From NCBI RefSeq assembly GCF_003573545.1, contig NZ_QWET01000010.1:119905-183904 (forward strand): DNA of 64,000 nucleotides. Reading direction: 5' to 3'. Every line of letters begins with the position of its first letter. Position 1 is the first letter of the stretch. The position numbers and the translations under genes were made by a program. Shown piece by piece: positions 1 to 8,729 of the stretch. Under the pieces are notes generated by a model. The model was not told the DNA's origin, did not search any database, and worked only from the letters and a program-made list of their open reading frames with translations. The stretch is from Mariniphaga sediminis (GTDB taxonomy: Bacteria > Bacteroidota > Bacteroidia > Bacteroidales > Prolixibacteraceae).

Positions 1-1014
1 CTGTTGCCAGAACTCTTTTTCGCGGTCGTAAACTCCGCCAGAGTGCGGCCCTTCCACAAAAACACCTCCGAATTCATAATCAACTCCATTATCGATAGTA
101 TGATCGTAGATAATCCGGAACAAACCCTTATAATTTTCCACATCATCCTGAAGGATTTCCAGCGCATGGTTTAACAACCAGGCAAACTCGGCATTATGTC
201 CATAGCAGGTGTTGTCTGTGGCATTTCCTTTTTGTCCTTCTTCCGAGAAACGGTCCCATCCCCAGATAATATCAAATTTGATTTGAGGCGCAACCGACCA
301 GTCTTTATAAAACTGCGGAACCCCGGTTTTATATTCCGGATGGATAATACGATTCAGTAAAAGGTCAATCACCTCCAGTAATTTCCGGCGGTGCACCTCT
401 TTCCCCGTACATTCGTAAAGCGTGGTAAATGCTTCCATCAGGTGCATGTGTACATCCAGTGTTTTGCGATCGCCTCCCTGGCTGCCCGGGCCACAAAGTG
501 TCCAGTCGCGTTGAAACATTTCCCAGTAACCGCCATACATGGTATCTGCGCCATACTTCTGCAACAAATCAAAAACCTTTTCGGCATATTCAACGCCTCG
601 TTTATCACCGGTGGCGAGTGTGTATTCGCTCAAAGAGTAAATGGCAAAACTGTGTCCGTAAATAATTTTCTGGTTGTTTTTTACATTACCTTTCCTATCG
701 AGCATCCAGAAAAAACCGCCGTGTTGATTGTCCCACATTTTGTTGAGCAAAAAATCCACACCGTGGCGGGCTATTTCCGCAAGCTCCCCGTTTCCGTAGC
801 CAGCCCTGTGTGCCGACGAGAGGGTGTAAAGGCAGCGTGTTTGTGCAATCAGCGACTTTTCATCTTCTCCTGTATCGTTTCCCTTCTCATCGAAATGAGT
901 GAGGTAACCACCATTCTTTTCATCAGTCATTCGCATAATCCAAAATGGCAAAAGTTCATTTATCAAATGGTTTTCTGCTTCTTGCTTCAGTTGAACGAGT
1001 TCTTTTATATCCAT
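1..1014 (-). CDS. AGE family sugar 2-epimerase (cellobiose/mannobiose 2-epimerase-like), 3' part outside the window
   Basis: Only the first 338 residues are present; the C-terminus runs off the left edge. The protein has the (alpha/alpha)6-barrel pattern of the N-acylglucosamine 2-epimerase family, with no signal peptide, so it should be cytoplasmic. Visible family motifs are YGHSFAIYSLSEY near residue 119, the His pair in TLDVHMHLMEAF (H189/H191), WGWDRF near 251 and YGHNAEFAWLL near 271, which matches the catalytic His/Glu region of cellobiose 2-epimerases. These enzymes interconvert glucose and mannose at a reducing end, or GlcNAc and ManNAc. It is the last visible gene of the mannosidase cluster, 160 bp after the DUF1080 gene. 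Epimerisation of a mannose-containing product fits, but the exact substrate is inference. The start is the ATG at 1014. Confidence 0.85.
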   Translation of the reverse strand, partial: MDIKELVQLKQEAENHLINELLPFWIMRMTDEKNGGYLTHFDEKGNDTGEDEKSLIAQTRCLYTLSSAHRAGYGNGELAEIARHGVDFLLNKMWDNQHGGFFWMLDRKGNVKNNQKIIYGHSFAIYSLSEYTLATGDKRGVEYAEKVFDLLQKYGADTMYGGYWEMFQRDWTLCGPGSQGGDRKTLDVHMHLMEAFTTLYECTGKEVHRRKLLEVIDLLLNRIIHPEYKTGVPQFYKDWSVAPQIKFDIIWGWDRFSEEGQKGNATDNTCYGHNAEFAWLLNHALEILQDDVENYKGLFRIIYDHTIDNGVDYEFGGVFVEGPHSGGVYDREKEFWQQ

Positions 1015-1074
1015 TGGTGTTATTCGTTTTAGTTGAAAATATTCAGAATATGCCTCTAAAAAATTATTTCACAC

Positions 1075-1131
1075 AAAGACGCAGGTTCGTAAAATAGTAA
1101 ATAATATTACACTCTACCCCTTTGCGTCTTT
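1075..1131. repeat. Inverted repeat AAAGACGCA / TGCGTCTTT
   Basis: A 9-bp perfect inverted repeat lies at 1075-1083 and 1123-1131 in the gap between the DUF1080 and epimerase genes. The TTTGCGTCTTTGC-type string resembles short intergenic repeats that I recall from many Bacteroidota genomes. It could be an mRNA-processing or attenuation hairpin inside the operon, but no U-run follows on the minus strand. Confidence 0.5.
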
Positions 1132-1174
1132 GCATGAAACTGCGAAACCCCTCTGCTACAGGAGTCTCATTACT

Positions 1175-1771
1175 TTATTTCTTTAAATTGCGATAAACCA
1201 AATCTTTGGCTTCAATTTTCATCCCCGGGTTGTGCCCCTGAATAGCAAAATGCCCAGATTTATAATCATTGTCTTCGTAAGTCATAACCAATTTCCCGTT
1301 CACCCAAAATTTGATTTCTGAACCGACAACTTTAATCCGGTATGAAAACCATTCTCCGTCGCGGGTCAACAACTCAGTGGCCTTCCCTGTTGGTTTTCCG
1401 GGTTTCCACATCCAGCCGGTATGTGCCTCCTGGTTGTTACAAATCTGGGCTTCATACCCCCGGGGAAATCCATCCGGATTATCAGCAGGAGGGTTTGCCC
1501 TGAAATAAAATCCACTGTTTGTTTTCTCACCGGTAATGCGGAACATTCCTTTAAACTCAAAATCAGAGGCAGACACATCGGTATAAATATGCCCCATTCC
1601 CCCTTCTCCGGTTAAAATGCCATCCTGCACATACCATTCAGCATCTCCCCGCACAAACCATCCGGTTAAATCTTTTCCGTTGAACAACGAATTCCACTTT
1701 GGTTTGGCAATTGTCTGGTTTGTGTTTAAAAGCAACAGGATAATAAAAGATAACAATACTGATTTTTTCAT
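1175..1771 (-). CDS. Secreted DUF1080 (3-keto-disaccharide hydrolase-like) protein
   Basis: This is a 198-residue protein with an N-terminal signal peptide (MKKSVLLSFIILLLLNTNQ, ending near TIAK) and one DUF1080 jelly-roll domain. Typical motifs are SLFNGKDLTGW at the start, SDFEFKGMFRI, NSGFYFRANP and GHFAIQGHNPG near the end. DUF1080 members studied in other Bacteroidota act on 3-keto-glycosides, cleaving or hydrating them after a Gfo/Idh/MocA enzyme has oxidised C3. Such an oxidoreductase lies 24 bp upstream in the same operon, which supports that role here. The start is the ATG at 1771; the upstream TTG at 1777 is less likely. The function is by family and context; the substrate is unknown. 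Confidence 0.8.
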   Translation of the reverse strand: MKKSVLLSFIILLLLNTNQTIAKPKWNSLFNGKDLTGWFVRGDAEWYVQDGILTGEGGMGHIYTDVSASDFEFKGMFRITGEKTNSGFYFRANPPADNPDGFPRGYEAQICNNQEAHTGWMWKPGKPTGKATELLTRDGEWFSYRIKVVGSEIKFWVNGKLVMTYEDNDYKSGHFAIQGHNPGMKIEAKDLVYRNLKK

Positions 1772-1795
1772 ATTCAAAATTTTCCTTGATTAAAA

Positions 1796-3277
1796 CTATT
1801 GAGGCATATCAGGAAGTGACCACCCATTTCGATAGGTGTGTTTTATCAGCTCCCGCGAAAATGATTTGGCATTGATGGGGTCGCTCCAAACTTTGTTAAA
1901 CCTTGGATGCCCTTCAATTATCTCCATTCCGTCGTCAATACAAAATTTAAACTCTTCGTTGTCCCGAATATTGGTAAACTCCATATTTAATCCATCCCAG
2001 TGCAACTCTTTATTCAAATCCTGCAAACGAACTGCTAAAACTCCCATCACCACCATTTCGTTAAACGGGCCGGCTTCTGAAAAAGGAGATGCCGTTTCCG
2101 TACGGTTTTCCGGGCTTTCCTTACAGGCCCTGATCCAATCTTGTTCGTGACTGGTTGTAATGCGCGGGATTGATTGTGGCACTTTAGGATCGCGCCCGGA
2201 CAACAGCCAGGGTTTTTCACCGTAACAACCACAAATCAGTTTATCTTTTGTTCCGTGGAATATCACGCCTCCGCCTGATACGTTCATGTCACGTCCTTCC
2301 GGCCAGTCAGAAGGTTTCAGGGGCCTCATACCTCCATCCATCCAGTTTACCTGAACTTCGGGAAAATTGACTTTAATCCCTTTTTCTTTGGGACGTGCCG
2401 GAAATACCAGCTGAACCATTTCACTGTCCGGAGGAGAGTCGGTCATAAGCAACGTTGAAACTCCCTGCACCTTGGTGGGATACCCCAGTTTCAGTCCCAT
2501 AAATACGGGATGAAGGATATGGCATGCCATATCGCCAAGGGCACCGGTTCCAAAATCCCACCAGCCCCTGAATGTCCAGGGTGTATACATCCGGTGGTAC
2601 GGACGAAACTTTGCCGGGCCGAGAAACAAATCCCAGTTCATGGTTTCGGGCGGCCACATTCCTGTTTTAGGAGCGGCCAACCCCTGCGGCCACAGAGGGC
2701 GATCGGTAAAAGCTTCCACTTTGGTGACTTCTCCAACCTCATTGTTCCAAAGCCATTCCTGGATTTGGCGAACCCCTTCGCCTGAGGCGCCCTGGTTCCC
2801 CATGGAGGTGGCAACTTTGTACTTTTCTGCCAGCTTTGTCAACAGCCTGGATTCATAAACCGAATGTGTAAGTGGTTTTTGCACATACACATGCTTGTTC
2901 AATGTCATGGCGTGTGCGGCAATAATGGCATGCGTATGATCGGCTGTAGCAACCAACACCGCATCGATCGATTTGCCCATTTCGTCGTACATCTTCCGCC
3001 AGTCCCAAAACTTTCTGGCTTTGGGAAAATGTTCGAAACAACGTTTGCTGTGGTCCCAGTCCACATCACACAACGCCACAATATTCTCACTTTCCATTCT
3101 CCGGAGGTTGGAGAATCCCATTCCACCAATACCTACTCCCGCAATATTTAATTTGTCACTTGGTGCTTTGTGTCCCAAACCGGCCACCACATGGCTCGGC
3201 ACAATGGTTAAACCAGCAGCAGCAGTTGCTGTGGTTCCAATAAAATCTCTTCTTTTAATTGTACTAAAATTTCCCAT
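1796..3277 (-). CDS. Tat-exported Gfo/Idh/MocA family oxidoreductase
   Basis: This 493-residue protein begins with a twin-arginine signal (IKRRDFIGTTATAAAG, residues 7-22). A Rossmann fold follows (VGIGGMGFSNLRRME, then VALCDVDWD for the dinucleotide). The family's EKP-type motif appears as VQKPLTHSVYE near residue 133. The C-terminal half is the alpha/beta substrate domain, with GALGDMACHILHP near residue 245. Tat export of a pre-bound NAD(P) enzyme is typical of this subgroup in Bacteroidota and Planctomycetes. The likely reaction is C3 oxidation or reduction of a glycoside in the periplasm, paired with the adjacent DUF1080 protein. It lies 29 bp after the deoxyhypusine-synthase-like gene. 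Confidence 0.88.
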   Translation of the reverse strand: MGNFSTIKRRDFIGTTATAAAGLTIVPSHVVAGLGHKAPSDKLNIAGVGIGGMGFSNLRRMESENIVALCDVDWDHSKRCFEHFPKARKFWDWRKMYDEMGKSIDAVLVATADHTHAIIAAHAMTLNKHVYVQKPLTHSVYESRLLTKLAEKYKVATSMGNQGASGEGVRQIQEWLWNNEVGEVTKVEAFTDRPLWPQGLAAPKTGMWPPETMNWDLFLGPAKFRPYHRMYTPWTFRGWWDFGTGALGDMACHILHPVFMGLKLGYPTKVQGVSTLLMTDSPPDSEMVQLVFPARPKEKGIKVNFPEVQVNWMDGGMRPLKPSDWPEGRDMNVSGGGVIFHGTKDKLICGCYGEKPWLLSGRDPKVPQSIPRITTSHEQDWIRACKESPENRTETASPFSEAGPFNEMVVMGVLAVRLQDLNKELHWDGLNMEFTNIRDNEEFKFCIDDGMEIIEGHPRFNKVWSDPINAKSFSRELIKHTYRNGWSLPDMPQ

Positions 3278-3306
3278 TTGATTACATTTTATTGATAAGA
3301 GACATT

Positions 3307-4410
3307 CTATTTAAGTTTCTGATACAGCGCCAGCAGAAAATCACGGTTGTCTGCTGTAAGGTAGTGCATTTCTCCGCCCATCCGATGAAACGTTTTACAG
3401 TAGCGCAGGTAGTAAGCCGGGTTATCCATGGGCGGTTCGCCATCTTTATCCCAATCCCAGTCGGATTCAGCCAAATCAACAACCAAAATGTAATGGTTAT
3501 CAATATGACCGCTACGCTGGATTTCCAGGTTTTGCGCCATAGACAGCGACTTTTCAAAAATCATGGGCGACATTACGGCTGACCCAACTGACATGTAAAC
3601 ACCATCGTCCAGGTTACTCACACTTTGGGCGAAATACAGAAAGTCGCTTTCTGCGGTGCGCCCAATAGAGGCCCCGTGGTTCATCGGATGATTGTAAATA
3701 ATATCGTGCCCGAACATGGGATGCCCGGTGAAAGGAACCTGCAATGCGTACGCATTCCCCTGAACCGAATAGTTTTTATACGGATGTGGAATATCCATAA
3801 ACCCGGAAGAAAGGTTGAAGTGCTTAATTACACCGGCCAAATCAATGGCAGCGGCAGCTCTTCCGGGATCAGATCCCATATTGTTCCGGGCAAATTCATA
3901 TAAAAATGAAGTTTCAGGAATGTCGAGCCCCTCCCGGTGAACCATTTTTCCCACCGACTCTCCGTAGCCAAGGCCTTCGTAAGCACCCACAACAAGGGAC
4001 AGATTGATGTAAAACCCGGTTCGGTCCCAAATTCCAAACTGCCCGCGTTCCACATTCTCACGTACATCCTCACTCGATTTTCCCTGGAAAGCAAACTCCC
4101 AGTCGTGGATAATTCCGGCCCCGTTGGTAGCCAGGTGCGTTACCCAGCCCTCTTTCACCAGCGCGACGAGCGTGGGTGCCATGCCGTTTTTTATAGTATG
4201 CGCACCAAATGTAAGCATGACCGAACGGCCCAGTTCACGCGCTTTTTTGATACGCGAAACGGTTTGGTCGATAAGTGACATGCCACCAGCAGTTAAATCC
4301 CGTGGAAGCTGATTCACGGAAATGTGATCGCGTTCAATATAAACCTTGTTTTTCCGGTCGGCAAGCCGTTTGATATCCAGACTATTCCGGTCAAGTTTTG
4401 GGTAAGGCAT
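3307..4410 (-). CDS. Deoxyhypusine-synthase-like protein of unknown function
   Basis: A 367-residue cytoplasmic protein that I cannot assign with certainty. Residues 60-110 (RSVMLTFGAHTIKNG, then WVTHLATNGAGIIHDWE) resemble the NAD-binding core of the deoxyhypusine synthase superfamily, where a TSN..SSG loop is followed by LVTTAGG. The C-terminal lysine motif of true deoxyhypusine synthase (VKxYADAS type) is not seen, and bacteria have no eIF5A hypusination in the classical sense. Instead there is HDIIYNHPMNHGASIGRTAESDF near residue 235 and MSVGSAVMSPMIFEKS near 285. Its ATG overlaps the stop of the kinase-HAD gene as TAATG (4408-4412), so the two are probably translationally coupled and work on one pathway. 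It may be an NAD-dependent enzyme on a phosphorylated sugar or amino sugar (inference). Confidence 0.55.
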   Translation of the reverse strand: MPYPKLDRNSLDIKRLADRKNKVYIERDHISVNQLPRDLTAGGMSLIDQTVSRIKKARELGRSVMLTFGAHTIKNGMAPTLVALVKEGWVTHLATNGAGIIHDWEFAFQGKSSEDVRENVERGQFGIWDRTGFYINLSLVVGAYEGLGYGESVGKMVHREGLDIPETSFLYEFARNNMGSDPGRAAAAIDLAGVIKHFNLSSGFMDIPHPYKNYSVQGNAYALQVPFTGHPMFGHDIIYNHPMNHGASIGRTAESDFLYFAQSVSNLDDGVYMSVGSAVMSPMIFEKSLSMAQNLEIQRSGHIDNHYILVVDLAESDWDWDKDGEPPMDNPAYYLRYCKTFHRMGGEMHYLTADNRDFLLALYQKLK

Positions 4411-6320
4411 TATTTTTTATCTTGAATGTTTAACAACTGCAGCAATTTAGGCAACTGCGAAAAATCAGGGATAACGATGTCAGCTCCGGCTTTGATCAGG
4501 CGTGAACGCTTGGCCTCGTTCAGACTATGCCGTTTCTCTTCGTTGCTGGCAATTCCAATGGTGGCGCCACCCCGTTTACGGGTTTCACGAATTTCCACCG
4601 GGCCGTCGCCAAATGTAGCCAGCTGCCCGGTTTCCGACTCTCCGATAGTATTAAGAATCCTGTCGAGAACCATCTTTTTAGCCTCCTTGGTTACATCCCC
4701 CACAGCGCCGTAAATTCCTCCTTTAAACAAGTGGTCGTAGCCCAGAATGCGTGCCTCGTTTTTTACATCTTCTTCATCGGTACCGCTGGCCAGGTACAAG
4801 GTAACCCCTGCTTCGTACAATGTTTCCAGCAACTTTACTGCATTCTTCAGGGTAAAATCTTCCAATGCCAGTTCGCTGTTGGCAATCTTTGCCTCGCGCT
4901 CCCGCACCATTTTAAGCAATTCGTCATTATAAATCTGTTTATAACCAAATTCATCCAGAACCTGATCCGCCGGAACCTGACCAAATTCTTTGACCAGATC
5001 GACCAGTCCTTTCATTTGGACAAGCGTTTGGATCCCTGTGGTTTTGTCAATAAAATCAATGACCCTTGTCTGGACTTTATGGTACAATGCTTCGTCAGCA
5101 TCCTGAAAATGTTCCCCCAGGATGGCTTTTATCATCATGGGTTGCATAATGTGTTCCCAGCCCTCACGCAAAGTGGAAATGGTTCCGTCGTGGTCAAAAA
5201 TGGCATGACTGATATTCAGCGGTTTTTGCCATTCTTTGATGATTTCAATTTCGGTCCCCTGCCAGTAACGGGCGTGGCGGATGTCTTCCGCCAGCTCCGG
5301 GCTGTAAACAAAGTCCGGATCGGATCCAATTTGGAGAATTTCATCAGGGGAAGCGGTACCGGTTTGAAATAGTTTTTGTACCGTCACCCCGGCAACATAC
5401 GAACCGATTTGCGCCGCTGTTTGCATATTGTACCCCGCGGCCAGCGTGGCTGCTGCACCAGCCAGATAACTGTCGCCGGCGCCTACCGGGTCAACCTTTG
5501 AAATAATCATCAGCCCGTGAATATCGGTTACGCCGTTCTCATCTACAATCACCGAGCCCCGTTCTCCGCGGGTAATGAAAAGCGGCTTACCGTATCTCTC
5601 ATACAACAAATCTGCTGCTTCTTTCACTTCGGAATAAAGCACCACATCATTTGCATCTTTTTCAAGCCCAATTAAATTCGCTGCCTCACTGTCATTCATT
5701 TTCCGGTAGGAACCGGTGTAAAAGCCGTTGTAATTCCTGCTGTCGGTAATAAAAATCTTTTCCGGGAAATATTGAATTACCTCCACCAGTTTCTTTCTGA
5801 AATATTCGGTGTGGATACCAGATAAAACCTGCTGGTTGATAATTATAACATCTACCTGTGGCACTTCATTTTTCAAAAGCCCGATGAGCTGGTCGGCAGT
5901 TTCATTTGAGAGGGCATTGAAGTTCCCAAAATCAATCCGGTTTTGTTCCGCATCTGCAATGTAGGGCTTGGTATAAACGTGCGTAGACCAGCTCTCTTCC
6001 TGAACTACCAGATTGCGCGTATCGATACCGTTTTCGTGCATTACTTTTACCATCTCATTTCCAAAGGGATCCGGGCCAATTACCCCAAATGCACGCACAT
6101 CTTTTATTCCCATGGCCGCCAGGTTACTGGTAACATTTCCGGCACCACCCAATGAATAGCGTTGCTGCTTAACAGGCATTGTCGCCTGCCCGGTTTCAAT
6201 AGAAATTTCACTTTTCGATTCATCGATAAACCAATAAGCATCCAGGCAAAAATCACCAACAACCGCAATCTTTACCGCACTAATATCATGTAATACTTTT
6301 TGTAACTGTTCTTTATTCAT
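4410..6320 (-). CDS. Bifunctional PfkB (HldE-like) sugar kinase - HAD phosphatase fusion
   Basis: This is a 636-residue two-domain protein. Residues about 15-335 form a PfkB/ribokinase kinase closest in pattern to the heptose-7-phosphate kinase domain of HldE: VVGDFCLDAYW (20-30), SLGGAGNVTSNLAAMG (56-71), and the catalytic DPVGAGDSYLAG (277-288) with the base Asp in GAGDS. Residues about 370-630 form a HAD hydrolase with FDHDGT (375-380, nucleophile D376), LASGTDEED (510-518) and FGDGPVEIRE (570-579). Kinase and phosphatase in one chain recalls the HldE1/GmhB pair of ADP-heptose synthesis, and a GmhA-like isomerase is in the same operon. However, the operon context is mannoside catabolism, so the substrate is open. 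The stop overlaps the next start (TAATG). Confidence 0.85.
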   Translation of the reverse strand: MNKEQLQKVLHDISAVKIAVVGDFCLDAYWFIDESKSEISIETGQATMPVKQQRYSLGGAGNVTSNLAAMGIKDVRAFGVIGPDPFGNEMVKVMHENGIDTRNLVVQEESWSTHVYTKPYIADAEQNRIDFGNFNALSNETADQLIGLLKNEVPQVDVIIINQQVLSGIHTEYFRKKLVEVIQYFPEKIFITDSRNYNGFYTGSYRKMNDSEAANLIGLEKDANDVVLYSEVKEAADLLYERYGKPLFITRGERGSVIVDENGVTDIHGLMIISKVDPVGAGDSYLAGAAATLAAGYNMQTAAQIGSYVAGVTVQKLFQTGTASPDEILQIGSDPDFVYSPELAEDIRHARYWQGTEIEIIKEWQKPLNISHAIFDHDGTISTLREGWEHIMQPMMIKAILGEHFQDADEALYHKVQTRVIDFIDKTTGIQTLVQMKGLVDLVKEFGQVPADQVLDEFGYKQIYNDELLKMVREREAKIANSELALEDFTLKNAVKLLETLYEAGVTLYLASGTDEEDVKNEARILGYDHLFKGGIYGAVGDVTKEAKKMVLDRILNTIGESETGQLATFGDGPVEIRETRKRGGATIGIASNEEKRHSLNEAKRSRLIKAGADIVIPDFSQLPKLLQLLNIQDKK

Positions 6321-6358
6321 GTTCGTTATAAAATCATCATTATTCCAAAATCCTTTTC

Positions 6359-8698
6359 TTAGTTCTCTGTCATTGAAGGAGGTGCATCTTCCTGTTTAAT
6401 TCCCCAATTTTTATTTGGCTCAGGCCCCATCTGAAAAACCAGAGTCCCTCCATTTTTAATATCCTCATGACGATACCACGTTTTTTCCAGCGGCTTCCCG
6501 TTCAGGGTTGCAGATTGAATGTATTTGTTCTTATTTGAATTATTTACCGTTTCGATAATAAATTGATCTGCATTATAATAAGCCCTGTCCAAATGCACTG
6601 TGACTTTGCTGAACGTCGGGCTTCCAACCGTATATACATTTTGCCCCGGCGCTACCGGATAAAATCCCATGGCACTCAACACGTACCAGGCCGACATTTG
6701 CCCCATGTCTTCATTCCCACACAAACCGTCCGGACCATCGTGATAAAGTTCGTCCATTACTTTTCGAGCCAGCTCTTGTGTTTTCCAGGGAACACCTGCA
6801 TAATTATACAAATACAAAGTGTGGTGACTGGGCTCATTTCCATGGGCATACTGTCCAATCATCCCGGTTACGTCAGAAGTTGTTTCCTGTACTTCCGAAC
6901 TAATGGTAAAGAGCGAATCCAGTTTCATTAAAAACTTATCCTTTCCGCCTTCCATTTCAATTAATCCCTCTACATCGTGCGGAACAAACCAGGTATACTG
7001 CCATGCGTTTGCCTCGGTGTAATGCCGCTCATCGCCATGCCCAACAAAAGTGGGATTAAAAGGCTCCAGCCAATTCCCCTTGTCATCTTTGGGGCGGGCA
7101 AAGCCAGTGGAGGTATCGATTATATTTTTGTAGGAAGTGGATCGTTTCAGGAAATATTCATAATCCTCCGTTTTTCCGAGCGCCTGAGCAAACTGAGCCA
7201 AACACCAGTCGTTGTAAGCATATTCCAGCGTCCGGGAAACCGACTCCCTCAGTTTATTGTAAGGAATGTACCCGTACTTCTGGTAATACTCCAGACCAAC
7301 CCTGCCCTTGGAACGGTGATCTGCCGGAGGAATTTCCATGGCATTCTTTTTTACCGCCTCGAAGGCTTTTTCGGCATCAAACCCGTCAATACCTTTTTTG
7401 TAAGCATCTACAATGGCAGCGACCGGATGATCGCCAATCATATCGTTTGTATAGCTGTTCCCAAACTGCTGGGGAGTAGGAAGCCATCCCCCCTGCTCGT
7501 ACTGTGCCATCATGGTGCGCACGGCATCCAGGTTTCGCTGTGGTTCAACCAGTGTGAGCAGTGGCATTTCAGCGCGGTGAGTATCCCATAAAGAGAAATC
7601 GCTGAGGTACGTAAAATCGTTGGCTATATGGATCTGTCCGTCCAGCCCCACATACTTTCCATCCACATCGCTATAGGTGGCAGGGAAGAGTAAGGCATGG
7701 TAAAGTGCGGTGTAGAAAGTGGTTAATTTTTGCTGTTGTAACGCCGGGGAATCTTCTGTCGGAGTCTGAACTTCGATTTTGCTCAAAGCCTGGTTCCATT
7801 TCCCTGCTGCATTTTCTTTCACTGTATCAAAATTCCAGTCCGGAATCTCCGTTTCCACGTTCAGTCTTGCCTGTTCAATGCTTGTATACGAAATCCCCAC
7901 TTTTACTCCGATGGTTTCATTTTCAGCAGTAGTATAATCAATGTAGGCGCCGGTATAAACACCCGAATCCTCTTTGGAACCCGGCTTAATGTTGTCTCCG
8001 CTCCAGGTTCCGTAAGCTTGAAATGGCTTACTGAATTTTGCACAGAAATACACTTTTTTATGTTTTACAAAACCATGTGAAGCACGGTGCCCCACAATTT
8101 CGGTGTCGCTAACAATTTTCACTTCGCTGCCTACTCGATAGCTGTTCCGGATGCCGTGACCTGCGTCAATAACAATGTGCGCAGCCTCAGACTTGGGAAA
8201 TGTATAGCGATGAAAGCCGGCCCTTTCCGATACGGTAAGTTCAGCCTTAACCGAATAGTCTTTCAACTGCACGGAATAATAACCAGGCGATGCTGTTTCT
8301 TCCTCATGGGAAAATCTCGAACGGTACCCCTCATCCGGATTTTCTTTGCTTCCCGGTACCACTTTCAGTTCGCCGGTAGTGGGCATCAACAGAACATCGC
8401 CCCAGTCGCCGGCACCCATTCCGCTACGATGCAAATGACTGAACCCCATCAATGAGTTGTCGCTGTAATGATATCCGGAACACCAGTCCCAGCCTTCCAC
8501 ACCCGCATCAGGGCTCAATTGCACCATTCCTCCCGGAAGCGCCGCTCCCGGGAAAGTATGCCCGTGAAAATCGGTTCCAATAAAAGGGTCAACAAAATCA
8601 TTATAATGAATAATTTCTGCCTCTTTTTGAGTCTTACAGGCCGGGCCGCCCAAAACTATAATGGCCACCAGAATTATTCCTTTAAACTTTTGATACAT
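6359..8698 (-). CDS. GH92 alpha-mannosidase, probable lipoprotein
   Basis: A 779-residue Ca-dependent exo-alpha-mannosidase of family GH92. The N-terminus MYQKFKGIILVAIIVLGGPAC looks like a lipoprotein signal with Cys at residue 21, although the residue at -3 is not the usual Leu. Family motifs seen are DPFIGTDFHGHTFPGAALPGG near residue 37, MGFSHLHRSGMGAGDWGD near 84, SLWDTHRAEMPL near 368 and the catalytic region GLCGNEDMGQMSAWYVLSAM near 665. Such enzymes remove terminal alpha-1,2/1,3/1,6-mannose from high-mannose N-glycans or mannan, usually at the surface or in the periplasm. It lies between the GH38 and kinase-HAD genes with 31-38 bp gaps, so it is in the operon. Confidence 0.93.
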   Translation of the reverse strand: MYQKFKGIILVAIIVLGGPACKTQKEAEIIHYNDFVDPFIGTDFHGHTFPGAALPGGMVQLSPDAGVEGWDWCSGYHYSDNSLMGFSHLHRSGMGAGDWGDVLLMPTTGELKVVPGSKENPDEGYRSRFSHEEETASPGYYSVQLKDYSVKAELTVSERAGFHRYTFPKSEAAHIVIDAGHGIRNSYRVGSEVKIVSDTEIVGHRASHGFVKHKKVYFCAKFSKPFQAYGTWSGDNIKPGSKEDSGVYTGAYIDYTTAENETIGVKVGISYTSIEQARLNVETEIPDWNFDTVKENAAGKWNQALSKIEVQTPTEDSPALQQQKLTTFYTALYHALLFPATYSDVDGKYVGLDGQIHIANDFTYLSDFSLWDTHRAEMPLLTLVEPQRNLDAVRTMMAQYEQGGWLPTPQQFGNSYTNDMIGDHPVAAIVDAYKKGIDGFDAEKAFEAVKKNAMEIPPADHRSKGRVGLEYYQKYGYIPYNKLRESVSRTLEYAYNDWCLAQFAQALGKTEDYEYFLKRSTSYKNIIDTSTGFARPKDDKGNWLEPFNPTFVGHGDERHYTEANAWQYTWFVPHDVEGLIEMEGGKDKFLMKLDSLFTISSEVQETTSDVTGMIGQYAHGNEPSHHTLYLYNYAGVPWKTQELARKVMDELYHDGPDGLCGNEDMGQMSAWYVLSAMGFYPVAPGQNVYTVGSPTFSKVTVHLDRAYYNADQFIIETVNNSNKNKYIQSATLNGKPLEKTWYRHEDIKNGGTLVFQMGPEPNKNWGIKQEDAPPSMTEN

Positions 8699-8729
8699 AT
8701 TCTTAATTTTATTTTAACTGATAAATATT

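Noticed and set aside
391..1032. 213-residue plus-strand reading frame at the left end.
   Set aside because: It is antisense to the AGE epimerase gene, whose motifs are unambiguous on the minus strand.
4527..5372. 281-residue plus-strand reading frame opposite the kinase-HAD gene.
   Set aside because: It is entirely antisense to a gene with clear PfkB and HAD motifs, and shows no recognisable domain.
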